A DNA stretch of 64,000 bases from Loktanella salsilacus (GCF_900114485.1 NZ_FOTF01000005.1:62001-126000); one strand, 5' to 3'; positions 25,698 through 34,801 are shown, counted from the first letter of the stretch. Numbers and translations are program-made. The notes: a model not told the origin generated them from the letters alone.

Positions 25698-26993
25698 ATG
25701 ACAACCCTACATTTTATAAACGCCCGCCTGATCGACCCGGTCGCACTGACCGACGATGTCGGCACCTTGACCGTGCAGGACGGCCTGATCACGGCCCTGA
25801 ACGCCGATGCCCCAGCGGGGGCCACTGTGATTGATTGCGACGGCGCGTGCCTCGCCCCCGGCATTATCGACATCGGCGTCAAAGTCTCTGAACCGGGCGA
25901 GCGGCACAAGGAATCCTTCCGCTCTGCTGGCCGCGCCGCAGCCGCTGGCGGCGTTACCACCATCGTCACCCGCCCCGACACCGCTCCCCCCATCGACACG
26001 CCAGAGGCGCTGGAGTTCGTCCGCCGCCGGGCCGAAGTCGAGGCCTGCGTCAACGTTCTGCCCATGGCGACCCTGACAAAGGGCCGCGAAGGCCGAGAGA
26101 TGACAGAGATCGGCTTCCTGCTCGACGCAGGCGCTGTCGCTTTCACCGATGGCGATCACGTCGTCACGGATACCAAAGTCCTCTCCCGCGCCCTGACCTA
26201 TGCCCGCAGCCTTGGCGCATTGGTCATCGGCCACCCCCAAGACCCGGGCCTGTCTGCCGGGGCCTGCGTCACCAGCGGCAAATTCGCATCGCTGCGCGGG
26301 TTGCCTGCCGTGTCGCCCATGGCGGAACGCATGGGCCTTGACCGGGATATCGCCCTGCTGGAAATGACCGGCGCGCGCTATCATGCCGACCAGATCACCA
26401 CCGCCCGCGCCCTGCCCGCGCTGGAACGAGCCAAGCGGAACGGCCTGAAAATCACCGCTGGCATCAGCATCCACCACCTGACGCTGAACGACATGGATGT
26501 CGCCGACTACCGCACCTTCTTTAAACTGACTCCGCCACTGCGGTCAGAGGATGACCGCCAAGCCGTCATCAACGCACTGGCCGAGGGTCTGATCGACATC
26601 GTCTGCTCTATGCACACGCCGCAGGACGAGGAATCCAAACGCCTACCGTTTGAACACGCCGCCGCTGGCGCTGTCGGCCTGCAAACTTTACTCCCCGCCG
26701 CGCTGCGTTTGGTGCACGCGGGCCAGATCACCCTGCCGCGCCTGTTTCGCGCCCTCACGCTGAACCCGGCGCACCTGCTGAACCTGCCCGCAGGCCGCCT
26801 GACGCCGGGTACCCCCGCCGATCTGGTGCTCTTCGACCCCGATGCACCTTTCGTGCTGGACCGCGCCACACTTCTGTCAAAATCCAAGAATACCCCGTTC
26901 GACGGCGCCCGCCTGCAAGGGCGCGTGATCGGTACATGGGTCGGGGGCACCTGTGTCGCTGGCACCCACGTTCAAGGAGGCTTTGATGCCTGA
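25698..26993 (+). CDS. pyrC: Dihydroorotase-like protein lacking metal ligands (pseudo-dihydroorotase)
   Basis: Overall the sequence is a type I dihydroorotase (amidohydrolase fold, 431 residues): an N-terminal beta domain, CLAPGIIDIG, GGVTTIVTRPDT, NTPFDGARLQGRV. The metal-binding HxH that should follow PGxxD is Gly60-Val61-Lys62 (DIGVKVSEPG). The DHAPH signature reads SMHTPQ, so the enzyme cannot bind the usual binuclear zinc. In Pseudomonas a similar inactive DHO is needed structurally for aspartate carbamoyltransferase; this is the likely role here, with an active dihydroorotase encoded elsewhere. Start MTTLHFINARL with AGGA upstream. The 3' end holds the plsY ribosome site and overlaps plsY by eight bases. 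Confidence 0.88.
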   Translation: MTTLHFINARLIDPVALTDDVGTLTVQDGLITALNADAPAGATVIDCDGACLAPGIIDIGVKVSEPGERHKESFRSAGRAAAAGGVTTIVTRPDTAPPIDTPEALEFVRRRAEVEACVNVLPMATLTKGREGREMTEIGFLLDAGAVAFTDGDHVVTDTKVLSRALTYARSLGALVIGHPQDPGLSAGACVTSGKFASLRGLPAVSPMAERMGLDRDIALLEMTGARYHADQITTARALPALERAKRNGLKITAGISIHHLTLNDMDVADYRTFFKLTPPLRSEDDRQAVINALAEGLIDIVCSMHTPQDEESKRLPFEHAAAGAVGLQTLLPAALRLVHAGQITLPRLFRALTLNPAHLLNLPAGRLTPGTPADLVLFDPDAPFVLDRATLLSKSKNTPFDGARLQGRVIGTWVGGTCVAGTHVQGGFDA

Positions 26994-27597
26994 TATTTCC
27001 TCACCCGTCGCCATGCTGCTGCTTTGGGGCGCTATCGGTTACCTGCTCGGCTCTATCCCGACGGGCGTCATCCTCGCCCGCGTCATGGGCCTCGGCGATC
27101 TACGCACAATCGGCTCTGGCAATATCGGGGCCACGAATGTGCTGCGCACCGGCAACAAACGCGCCGCTGCCCTGACCCTGCTGGGTGACGCGCTGAAAGG
27201 GGCCATCGCTGTGCTGCTCGCCAGCGCCTTCGCCTCTTCCTATGACGCCGTGCAACTGGCCGCGCTGGCCGCCCTGATCGGCCACTGCTTCCCTGTCTGG
27301 CTTGGCTTTCGCGGCGGCAAAGGTGTGGCAACCTTCCTTGGCATCATGCTGGCGCTCGTGCCACTGGCAGGCCTGATCGCCTGCGCCATCTGGGGACTGA
27401 CCGCCAAATTCGGCAAAATCTCGTCCCTCGCGGCCTTGCTTGCCGCAGGCTGGACGCCCATCGTGCTGGTGCTGATCGGCCGCGGCGACCTGTTCGCACT
27501 CGCCACCGTGCTCGCGATCCTGATCTACCTGCGCCACTGGGCCAATATCGCCCGCCTGCGCAAAGGGACCGAGCCTAAGATCGGCGCGAAAAGCTAA
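26986..27597 (+). CDS. plsY: Glycerol-3-phosphate acyltransferase PlsY
   Basis: Acylates glycerol-3-phosphate from acyl-phosphate, the first membrane step of phospholipid synthesis. It has 203 residues and about five transmembrane helices. The PlsY motifs are present: GSIPTGVILAR (motif 1 region), GSGNIGATNVLR, and FRGGKGVATFLG (motif 2, phosphate binding). The start at 26986 has a near-perfect AAGGAGG inside the last codons of pyrC; an earlier in-frame start at 26953 lacks one. The gene overlaps its convergent neighbour by four bases at the 3' end. Confidence 0.95.
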   Translation: MPDISSPVAMLLLWGAIGYLLGSIPTGVILARVMGLGDLRTIGSGNIGATNVLRTGNKRAAALTLLGDALKGAIAVLLASAFASSYDAVQLAALAALIGHCFPVWLGFRGGKGVATFLGIMLALVPLAGLIACAIWGLTAKFGKISSLAALLAAGWTPIVLVLIGRGDLFALATVLAILIYLRHWANIARLRKGTEPKIGAKS

Positions 27598-27836
27598 ATA
27601 ATCCTGCGCCCGCGCCAGAGCAGGCGCAGCGCTGCCCCCAGCAGCCACAGCGGCCAGCCCAGCACCATGCGTAGGTTCACAAGCCGCAGCGCCAGCGCAA
27701 AGGGCAGCACCACAGCCAGCCCCGCCAACGCGCCCAGCACAAAAGCGCCGCCCGCCTTGACTGGCAGCCCCAGCGCCAAAGGTCCCGCAATCAACGCGAC
27801 CGGCACAATCCGCTTGAACAAAAATCCTGCAATCAT
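27594..27836 (-). CDS. Small hypothetical membrane protein
   Basis: An 80-residue protein starting MIAGFLFKRIVPVAL, with GAAGGTGG upstream. Three hydrophobic stretches (about 8-25, 29-47 and 53-70) suggest two or three helices, followed by a basic tail LLWRGRRII. I do not recognise a family. The stop codon overlaps the plsY stop region by four bases in convergent orientation. An in-frame upstream start at 27881 exists without a ribosome site. It may be co-transcribed with gshA upstream, although repeat copy B lies between them. Confidence 0.6.
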   Translation of the reverse strand: MIAGFLFKRIVPVALIAGPLALGLPVKAGGAFVLGALAGLAVVLPFALALRLVNLRMVLGWPLWLLGAALRLLWRGRRII

Positions 27837-27893
27837 CCCGCCACCTTCACCGCAATTGCGGCAAAATAAAGGCGCGCCCAAACCGGCACGCCT

Positions 27894-27949
27894 CCTCTTC
27901 TTCTGGTCTAAAATACCTCGGGGGAGGCGTAGCCGGGGGCAGAGCCCCC
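27894..27949 (+). repeat. Dispersed structured repeat, copy B
   Basis: CCTCTTCTTCTGGTCTAAAA then TACCTCGGGGG. Hairpin 1 is shortened to GGC-GTA-GCC and hairpin 2 is GGGGGC-AGA-GCCCCC. It lies between the gshA stop and the small membrane-protein start, antisense to both. Confidence 0.8.
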
Positions 27950-27959
27950 AGCCAACCTC

Positions 27960-29330
27960 TCAATAAGAATATTCCGGATAGATCTTGCTCAAATCACCGC
28001 CCCACTCACCGTGGTACTTGGCAAGCAGCTCATCCGCAGGCACTTGGCCCGTCTCGACGCTTTCCTGCAGCGCATTCAGGAAATGTGTCTCATCCGCAAC
28101 CAAACCGCCTGCACCGGGCTTGGCCCGCGCCTTCAATCCGCCATGGGCGATATCCACACAGGCCTTCGCCAGCTGGTGCATATCGATGCCGTCCACCTTG
28201 GCCTGCAACCCGTCCACGCTCGACGCCACCAGCAGCGCCTGACGCTGCTCTGCGGTCCAGTCCTTGCACAGGTCCCATGCCGCATCCAGCGCGCCTTGGT
28301 CATAAGTCAGACCAACCCAGAACGCCGGCAGCGCACACAGACGTCGCCATGGGCCACCGTCGGCACCGCGCATCTCGATGAATTGCTTGATCCGCGCTTC
28401 GGGGAAGACCGTCGTCAGATGGTCGGCCCAATCGCTCAGCAATGGCTTCTCGCCCGGCAGTGCAGGCAGTTCGCCCTTCAGAAAATCGCGGAACGACTGG
28501 CCCAGCGCGTCGATATACTTACCGTCGCGGTACACAAAATACATCGGCACATCGAGGACCCAGTCCACCCAACGCTCGAACCCCATGCCGTCCTCGAATA
28601 CCCAAGGCAGCATCCCGGTGCGCGAGTCGTCAAGGCCCCGCCAGACGCGCGAACGCCAAGACTTGTGGCCGTTCGGCTTGCCCTCAAAGAAAGGCGAATT
28701 CGCGAATAGCGCCGTCGCGACAGGCTGCAGGGCAATCGCCACGCGCAGCTTTTGCACCATGTCGACTTCAGAGCTGAAATCCAGGTTCACCTGAACCGTG
28801 CAGGTCCGCCGCATCATCTGCGTGCCATGCGTGCCAACGGTGCCCATATAGGCGTCCATCAGTTTGTAACGCCCCTTGGGCATCAGCGGCATCTGCTCGT
28901 GCGTCCATTCAGGCGCTGCGCCCAGACCGATAAAGCCTGCGCCCATCTCGTCCGCGATCTCTTTGACCTGCGCCAGATGGTGGTTCACTTCATCGCAGGT
29001 CTGGTGGATCGTCTCAAGCGGCGCGCCTGACAGCTCTAGCTGACCGCCCGGCTCTAGCGACACATTGGCGCCGTCCTTGGTCAGGCCAATGATCTTGCCG
29101 CCTTCTTCAACGCGGTCCCAGCCGAATCGCTGCTCCAGCCCCTCCAGCATCGCCTTGATGCCGACGTCGCCCTCATAGGGCAGCGGCATGTTGGTCGCTT
29201 TGATATAGCCGAATTTCTCGTGTTCTGTGCCGATACGCCATTGATCCTTGGGCTTACAGCCTTTGGACAGCATCTCTGCCAGTTGATCATGGCTTTCGAT
29301 GGGGCCGCCACCGGTTTGGGGAATGGACAT
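27960..29330 (-). CDS. gshA: Glutamate-cysteine ligase (plant/alphaproteobacterial type)
   Basis: Makes gamma-glutamylcysteine, the first step of glutathione synthesis. The 456-residue GCS2-type sequence opens with the conserved DQWRIGTEHEKFG (residues 29-41). It continues with LEPGGQLELSGAPL, MRRTCTVQVNLDFSSE (metal and glutamate site) and NGHKSWRSRVW, as in plant GSH1 and alphaproteobacterial enzymes. It lies downstream of a 172-residue membrane protein and rsmE on the same strand, with gaps of 60 and 81 bases, so an operon is likely. The plant-type enzymes are redox-regulated through cysteines; I cannot tell whether this one is. Confidence 0.95.
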   Translation of the reverse strand: MSIPQTGGGPIESHDQLAEMLSKGCKPKDQWRIGTEHEKFGYIKATNMPLPYEGDVGIKAMLEGLEQRFGWDRVEEGGKIIGLTKDGANVSLEPGGQLELSGAPLETIHQTCDEVNHHLAQVKEIADEMGAGFIGLGAAPEWTHEQMPLMPKGRYKLMDAYMGTVGTHGTQMMRRTCTVQVNLDFSSEVDMVQKLRVAIALQPVATALFANSPFFEGKPNGHKSWRSRVWRGLDDSRTGMLPWVFEDGMGFERWVDWVLDVPMYFVYRDGKYIDALGQSFRDFLKGELPALPGEKPLLSDWADHLTTVFPEARIKQFIEMRGADGGPWRRLCALPAFWVGLTYDQGALDAAWDLCKDWTAEQRQALLVASSVDGLQAKVDGIDMHQLAKACVDIAHGGLKARAKPGAGGLVADETHFLNALQESVETGQVPADELLAKYHGEWGGDLSKIYPEYSY

Positions 29331-29390
29331 AAGGGCAGCCTTTTCATCGCGCGGGTTTCACAGAGTATCTGGCGTGACCCACCCCTTGCG

Positions 29391-29909
29391 TCAATGCAAG
29401 AGCGTTCGTTCCTTTTCCCACACGGTCACCCGCGCACCGGGTGTGCGTTCCAGCACATCTAGGACCGAACCGCTGCGAATCCCCGGCAAAGCGGCGAAGA
29501 CATCGAACAACGTTTCAGCCCCTTCCGCATTCACTGGAATAGCCAGCGCCTGCCCGCCCACGCCCGTCAGCACCCAATGCGGGCGCGGCATGGCGGCGGG
29601 TTCCAGCTCTAACCGGGTCAGATCCGCGACATCCATCGCGCCGCCCGTCAGCGGCCCCATGTAGACCAAGCGCCGCTCGTCCAGCATGACAATTCCCGGC
29701 CCCTGCCCATCTTGGCGGAACCGTGCACGCTGCACGCCAGCCGCTGCGATCGCGGCCGCCAGCAGGACCAGAACGATGCCGATCCACTTGACCAGACCAA
29801 AGCTGCCCAGCGCCCACCACAGGCCCAATGCTGCCAAAGCCCCTGCAAATAAGACCTCTCGCCAGCGCCACAGGGTCGCCCGCGCCTGCGGCCTCAAAAA
29901 CTCAGCCAT
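29391..29909 (-). CDS. Membrane protein of unknown function between rsmE and gshA
   Basis: A 172-residue protein starting MAEFLRPQARATLWRWREV, with AAGGG about eight bases upstream. Two transmembrane helices (about 21-35 and 41-58) are followed by a soluble beta-rich domain (MLDERRLVYMGPLTGGAMDV, WVLTGVGGQALAIPVNAEG). The layout, two helices then a cytosolic PH-like domain, resembles small bacterial PH-domain membrane proteins, but I do not recognise a named family. Linkage with gshA and rsmE appears to recur in Rhodobacteraceae as I remember it. Confidence 0.72.
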   Translation of the reverse strand: MAEFLRPQARATLWRWREVLFAGALAALGLWWALGSFGLVKWIGIVLVLLAAAIAAAGVQRARFRQDGQGPGIVMLDERRLVYMGPLTGGAMDVADLTRLELEPAAMPRPHWVLTGVGGQALAIPVNAEGAETLFDVFAALPGIRSGSVLDVLERTPGARVTVWEKERTLLH

Positions 29910-29990
29910 GCGCTTGCCCTTCTGTTTCACAGTGCCGCCCGCGTCTGCGGCCTTCTGATTTTTCGCCCAGTGATCGGCTTTGCAGCAGCC

Positions 29991-30707
29991 TCACTGCCAG
30001 TCCCCCAGCGTCGTCTGCCACAGCGTCAATGCAGCGACCGCCGCCGTATCGGCGCGCAAAATCCGCGGCCCCAGACTGATCGCCTGCGCCTGCGGCATCG
30101 CATGCAGCCGCGCGCGTTCACTGTCCGAAAAACCGCCCTCTGGTCCGATCAGCACGGCCCAAGGTCCGGGCGTCAGGCTGGCCAGATTCGCGGCCGTGCC
30201 AACCAAGCCTTCGTCGCAGAACAAAATCCGCCGATCGCCCCAACCATCCAGCACAGCTGACAATTTCGTGACCTCGGCCACGTCGGGCACATAGGTGCCG
30301 CCGCATTGCTCTGCCGCCTCGACCGCATGGGCCTGCAACTTGTCCTGACGCGCCTTTTCATTCGTGAAATCTGTCACAACGGGCAAAATACGCGCCACGC
30401 CCAGTTCCACCGCCTTTTCGACGATGAAATCGGTGCGCACCTTTTTGATCGGGGCAAAGATCAGCCACAGGTCCGGCGGCGCAATCTGCGGCGCGGTTTG
30501 TGCCTGCACCAGCAGGACGCCGCCGCGCTTGGACCCTTCGATGACTTGCGCATCCCACGCACCGTCACGCCCGTTGATCAGCGTCAGCACATCACCAACG
30601 GACAGCCGCATCACGGCAAAAAGATACAGCGCACGGTCCTTATCCAGAGGAACCGTTTGCCCTTCCCCCAAGGGGTGCTCTACAAAAAGGCGAATTTTTG
30701 ATGCCAT
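29991..30707 (-). CDS. rsmE: 16S rRNA (uracil-1498-N3)-methyltransferase RsmE
   Basis: Methylates U1498 of 16S rRNA. A SPOUT-fold protein of 238 residues with an N-terminal PUA-like domain (KIRLFVEHPLGEGQTV). The knot is formed by KVRTDFIVEKAVELGVARI, VLIGPEGGFSDSE (AdoMet loop) and SLGPRILRADTAAVAALTL, which are diagnostic. The start at 30707 (MASKIRLFVEH) is the family N-terminus; the open frame runs on into ubiA on the other strand. There is no clear ribosome site, so the mRNA may be leaderless. The divergent ubiA start lies only 12 bases away. Confidence 0.94.
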   Translation of the reverse strand: MASKIRLFVEHPLGEGQTVPLDKDRALYLFAVMRLSVGDVLTLINGRDGAWDAQVIEGSKRGGVLLVQAQTAPQIAPPDLWLIFAPIKKVRTDFIVEKAVELGVARILPVVTDFTNEKARQDKLQAHAVEAAEQCGGTYVPDVAEVTKLSAVLDGWGDRRILFCDEGLVGTAANLASLTPGPWAVLIGPEGGFSDSERARLHAMPQAQAISLGPRILRADTAAVAALTLWQTTLGDWQ

Positions 30708-30718
30708 GGGCAGAACAT

Positions 30719-31696
30719 ATGCACCAGACCACCCGGACACCAGAGGCAGCGACCACCAATGCCGCAGGCCGTGTCGCCGATAGCGCCGGAAACTGGGTCG
30801 ACACCCGTGCGCCGCAATCGTGGCGGCCTTATTTGCGCCTGTCGCGCCTTGATCGCCCCATCGGCACATGGCTGCTGCTGCTGCCCTGCTGGTGGGCGAT
30901 TGCGCTGGCGGCGCTGGCGACGAACAGTTTTACCGCCTTCGACGTCTGGCTGATCGCAGGCTCTGCCATTGGGGCGGCCCTGATGCGCGGCGCGGGCTGC
31001 ACGTGGAACGACATCACCGACCGCCACATCGACGGCTCTGTTGCGCGCACACGCTCGCGGCCCATTCCGTCTGGCGCGGTCACGGTCAAACAGGCGCTGG
31101 CATGGATGGGCGCGCAATGCGCTGTCGCATTCGCGATTCTGCTGACCATGCCGCTGGCCGCCATCGCCCTAGGTATCGCGGCGCTGATCCCTGTTGCGAT
31201 CTATCCCTTTGCCAAGCGCTTTACGTGGTGGCCGCAGGTGTTCCTTGGCCTTGCGTTCAACTGGGGCGCGCTGCTGTTGTGGACGGCGCATACCGGATCG
31301 CTGGGCTGGCCCGCTGTCGCGCTTTACGTCGCGGGCATCAGCTGGACGCTGTTCTATGACACCATCTACGCCCACCAAGACACAGAGGACGACGCCCTGA
31401 TCGGCGTGAAATCCACCGCCCGCCTGTTCGGCGACAACAGCCCGATGTGGCTGCGCGGTTTCCTTGTTGGCACCCTGTTTTTACTAGGCCTCGCCGTGAT
31501 TGGTGCCACGATCGACCGCAGCCTGCCGTCCCTGCTGATCGCTTTGCTGGGCCCTTGGGCACTGGCATGGCACCTGACGTGGCAGCTGACGCGGTTCCGC
31601 CCGAATGACACGGCAAGCTTGCTGATGCTGTTCCGGTCCAACCGTAACGCGGGCCTTTTGCCCTTGCCGTTTTTCGCCGTCGCGCTGCTGGTGTGA
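30719..31696 (+). CDS. ubiA: 4-hydroxybenzoate polyprenyltransferase
   Basis: Attaches the polyprenyl tail to 4-hydroxybenzoate in ubiquinone synthesis, in the inner membrane. About eight or nine transmembrane helices. The first aspartate motif is NDITDRHIDGSVARTRSRPI and the second is YDTIYAHQDTEDDALIGVKS; both are intact. The start at 30719 (MHQTTRTPEAATTNAAGRVA) gives an N-terminus like that of relatives; ATG 30701 is also in frame but overlaps the rsmE start. Neither has a good ribosome site. 325 residues. Confidence 0.93.
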   Translation: MHQTTRTPEAATTNAAGRVADSAGNWVDTRAPQSWRPYLRLSRLDRPIGTWLLLLPCWWAIALAALATNSFTAFDVWLIAGSAIGAALMRGAGCTWNDITDRHIDGSVARTRSRPIPSGAVTVKQALAWMGAQCAVAFAILLTMPLAAIALGIAALIPVAIYPFAKRFTWWPQVFLGLAFNWGALLLWTAHTGSLGWPAVALYVAGISWTLFYDTIYAHQDTEDDALIGVKSTARLFGDNSPMWLRGFLVGTLFLLGLAVIGATIDRSLPSLLIALLGPWALAWHLTWQLTRFRPNDTASLLMLFRSNRNAGLLPLPFFAVALLV

Positions 31697-31769
31697 TTGC
31701 GTCCAGCCGCCCCTGCGCTTAGACCACTTTCAGATCACGTCCAGACCAAGTCCAAGGATTCCACGACCC

Positions 31770-33656
31770 ATGCGTCTGTCACACCTGTTTTTGCGCATCG
31801 GCGTCTTTGTCATCGCCGCCATCGCCTGCACCCTTGCCGCCCGCGCGACCGTCGCCATCGTCGAGGATGTGTCGGTCGTGTCCGTCCAAGAGGACCTTGT
31901 TGACGCGCAGATGCCTTGGGCCAGCGTGCTGGGCGACGGTCTGCAAGTCATCATCGAAGGCGAAGCCCCGACAGAGGCCGCCCGCTTTCGCGCCATCTCC
32001 ACCGCAGGGCGGGTCGTGGACGCCAGCCGCGTGATCGACAACATGTCCGTCGTTGATACCGCAGGCATCGCCGCCCCCGATTTTGCCGTCGAGATTCTGC
32101 GCGGCGATAGCGGTGTATCAATCATCGGCCTGATCCCGACAGCCACCGACCGCGAGGCGCTGGACGCCCGCATCACCCAGATCGCACGCGGCCTGACCGT
32201 GACCGACCTGCTGGAAACCGCGGATTACCCCGTGCCGGACACATGGCGCGACGCCATGACCTATGCCCTGCGCGCGCTGGACCTGCTGCCGCGGTCCAAG
32301 ATTTCGGTGTCGGATGGCCGCATCGCGATCACCGCCATCGCCGACAGCGCAACGCAAAAAGCCGACTTTGAAACCGCGCTGGCCCGCAATGTGCCGCAAG
32401 GCGTCCGCCGCCAAGTGCGCATCACTGCGCCGCGCCCGGTGATCTCTCCCTATACCATCCGCTTTACGCAGGACGATGATGGCGCACGCTTTGCCGCCTG
32501 CGCGGCCGACAGCCCCGCCACCGAACAGCAGATCATGGAAGCCGCCATCGCCGCTGGCTATACCGGGCGATCCACCTGCGTGCAGGCGCTTGGCGTGCCG
32601 TCGCGCACGTGGGGCCGTGCCGCCGCGCTGGCGATCAAGGCCGTGACGGACATCGGCGGCGGCACCGTCACGCTGGCTGACACCGACATTACGCTCGTCG
32701 GCCTAGAGACCACCGATCAGGACACCTTTGACCGCATCACGGGCGTGCTAGAAAATGCCCTGCCGGACGTTTACGCCCTGTCCACCGATCTGCCCCGCCC
32801 ACCAGAGGCGACAGCCGACGGACCACCCACATTCACCGCCCTGCGCAGCCCCGAAGGCGCTGTGCAACTGCGCGGCCGGATGACGGACGATCTGTCCAAC
32901 ATGACCGCCGAAAACTACGCCGCGGCCAAATTTGGCGCGACCAATGTCACCATGGGCACCCGCGTTACGGGCGATCTGCCGCAGGACTGGTCCATGCGTG
33001 TCCTTGCCGGGATCGAAGTGCTGGCCCAGTTGAAAAACGGCAGCGTCTCTGTGACGCCTGACCTTGTGACCGTCAAAGGTAACACCGGCAACGCCAACGC
33101 GCCTGCGATCGTAACCAACCTGCTGATCAGCAAACTGGGCCAGACCGCAGAGGCGGATTTGGACATCACCTACGTCAAGGAACTTGATCCATCCGCGGGC
33201 CTGCCGACGCCAGACGAATGCATCGCGAATATCGAAAACGTAACCGAGGGGCGCAAAATCGGCTTTGATCCCGGCTCTGCCACGCTGACATCGGATTCGC
33301 AGCCCATCGTTGATGACATCGCCGAAATTTTGCAGCGCTGCCCCGATATTCGCCTGCAAATCGCGGGCTATACCGACAGCCAAGGCGGCGAAGAGATGAA
33401 CCAAGAGCTGTCCCAGACCCGCGCCGATGCCGTGCTGACCGCCCTGCGCGTGCGCCGCATCCCCATCGCGACCTTCACCGCCATCGGCTATGGTGAAGCC
33501 GATCCTATTGCCGATAACGACACCGCCGACGGGCGCGAAGCAAACCGCCGCATCGCATTCTCTTTGACCAAAACCGAAGAAGAGACGACAACGCTGGACG
33601 ACGTCGCCGCCGAGTCCGAAGCCACCTCTGAAACAGCGAATGAGACGAACGAATGA
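31770..33656 (+). CDS. Large OmpA-family envelope protein
   Basis: A 628-residue protein. One hydrophobic N-terminal segment (residues 8-24) is a signal peptide or anchor. The next ~490 residues hold repeated alpha/beta units resembling BON-like modules (for example VIIEGEAPTEAARFRAISTA, VSIIGLIPTATDREALDARI, VQLRGRMTDDLSNM). The C-terminal OmpA/MotB peptidoglycan-binding domain (about 495-605) has IAGYTDSQGGEEMNQELSQT and GREANRRIAF, including the conserved Asp and Arg that hold diaminopimelate. An acidic Glu/Thr-rich tail follows. It probably links the inner membrane or periplasm to peptidoglycan. The following GTG-start gene lies 17 bases on and may act with it. Confidence 0.88.
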   Translation: MRLSHLFLRIGVFVIAAIACTLAARATVAIVEDVSVVSVQEDLVDAQMPWASVLGDGLQVIIEGEAPTEAARFRAISTAGRVVDASRVIDNMSVVDTAGIAAPDFAVEILRGDSGVSIIGLIPTATDREALDARITQIARGLTVTDLLETADYPVPDTWRDAMTYALRALDLLPRSKISVSDGRIAITAIADSATQKADFETALARNVPQGVRRQVRITAPRPVISPYTIRFTQDDDGARFAACAADSPATEQQIMEAAIAAGYTGRSTCVQALGVPSRTWGRAAALAIKAVTDIGGGTVTLADTDITLVGLETTDQDTFDRITGVLENALPDVYALSTDLPRPPEATADGPPTFTALRSPEGAVQLRGRMTDDLSNMTAENYAAAKFGATNVTMGTRVTGDLPQDWSMRVLAGIEVLAQLKNGSVSVTPDLVTVKGNTGNANAPAIVTNLLISKLGQTAEADLDITYVKELDPSAGLPTPDECIANIENVTEGRKIGFDPGSATLTSDSQPIVDDIAEILQRCPDIRLQIAGYTDSQGGEEMNQELSQTRADAVLTALRVRRIPIATFTAIGYGEADPIADNDTADGREANRRIAFSLTKTEEETTTLDDVAAESEATSETANETNE

Positions 33657-33672
33657 CAGTCAGGACCGCCCC

Positions 33673-33987
33673 GTGAACCGCACCGAATTCATCGTCGCCA
33701 CGGCGATCATCCTTTTTGTCGCTTTCGTCCTTGGCTGGTTTGCCAGCTGGTTGGTCAACCGCGCCACCCGCGTCACCAAGGCCGAGATCGGAGAGCTTGA
33801 CCGCATGGCGCAGGCCCTGCACGAGGCCGAAGAAACCCGCGACCAGGCCATCACCTATCTGCAACAACGCGAGGCTGAGATCACCAATCAGCTGTCCCAA
33901 ACCGAGGCAGAGCTGCGCGCCGCCATGGACGGTTTGCGCGATGCCCGGCAAGAAGCGGAAGAGTACCGCAGCCAGCTAGAGCGCTAA
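33673..33987 (+). CDS. Single-helix membrane protein with coiled coil
   Basis: The GTG start at 33673 (VNRTEFIVATAIILFVAFVL) has AGGA seven bases upstream; a 115-codon frame begins earlier inside the ompA-like gene. One transmembrane helix (about 6-25) is followed by a long heptad-rich coiled coil (about 38-104, MAQALHEAEETRDQAITYLQ and QTEAELRAAMDGLRDARQEA). 104 residues, ending at the stop with no further domain. It is likely co-transcribed with the OmpA-like gene 17 bases upstream. Role unknown; a structural partner in the envelope is possible. Confidence 0.78.
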   Translation: MNRTEFIVATAIILFVAFVLGWFASWLVNRATRVTKAEIGELDRMAQALHEAEETRDQAITYLQQREAEITNQLSQTEAELRAAMDGLRDARQEAEEYRSQLER

Positions 33988-34110
33988 TCTGCGGGGTGAC
34001 GTGGCGACACGTCCCCTAGTATGGAACCACAAGACACTTAAATGGTTTAGTCCCCATAGACGCCCTGCGCCTTACCGGCCGCGGGGCGTGGCATTTTGAA
34101 AGGACACCCC

Positions 34111-34782
34111 ATGAAAATTCTTATGGTTCTGACATCGCACGACAAACTGGGCGATACTGGCAAGAAGACTGGCTTCTGGCTCGAAGAATTCGCCGCACCC
34201 TACTACGTCTTCAAAGACGCAGGCGCGGATATCACCATCGCGTCCCCCAAGGGCGGTCAGCCACCGCTTGACCCATCGTCCGACACCAAAGACGCGCAGA
34301 CCCCTGCGACTGACCGCTTCAAGGACGACGCCGATGCACAAAAAGCGCTGGCCAACACCGATGTGCTGTCAACCATCGACGCCGCCGGTTATGATGCCGT
34401 CTTTTACCCCGGTGGCCACGGCCCTCTGTGGGATCTGGCAAATGACGCCGACAGCATCAAGCTGATCGAAACCGTCACCACCGCAGGCACGCCCCTTGCC
34501 GCCGTCTGCCACGCACCTGCGATCTTTAAGAACACCATGATCGACGGCAAGCCGCTGGTCACAGGTAAGACCGTCACCGGCTTTACGAACACCGAGGAAG
34601 ACGCCGTCGGCCTGACCGACGTCGTACCGTTCCTGGTCGAGGACATGCTGAAAGCCAACGGCGGCAACTATGAAAAAGGCGCCGACTGGGGCTCTTTCGT
34701 CGTCACCGACGGCAAGCTGGTCACGGGCCAGAACCCTGCGTCGTCCGAAGAAGCGGCTAAGAAGCTGATGTCGCTCGTCTAA
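34111..34782 (+). CDS. DJ-1/PfpI family protein (type 1 glutamine amidotransferase-like, possible glyoxalase III)
   Basis: A 223-residue cytosolic protein with the Hsp31/DJ-1 fold. The nucleophile elbow is AAVCHAPAIFKN. GFWLEEFAAPYYVFKDAGAD supplies the conserved Glu, and YPGGHGPLWDL the His region. These match the small, stress-inducible glyoxalase III/deglycase-like proteins of this length. Expected activity is conversion of methylglyoxal to lactate without glutathione, but family members also act as chaperones. The AAGGA ribosome site is seven bases upstream. A strong terminator follows. Confidence 0.9.
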   Translation: MKILMVLTSHDKLGDTGKKTGFWLEEFAAPYYVFKDAGADITIASPKGGQPPLDPSSDTKDAQTPATDRFKDDADAQKALANTDVLSTIDAAGYDAVFYPGGHGPLWDLANDADSIKLIETVTTAGTPLAAVCHAPAIFKNTMIDGKPLVTGKTVTGFTNTEEDAVGLTDVVPFLVEDMLKANGGNYEKGADWGSFVVTDGKLVTGQNPASSEEAAKKLMSLV

Positions 34783-34801
34783 GTTTGGCGATTCAAGATG
34801 G

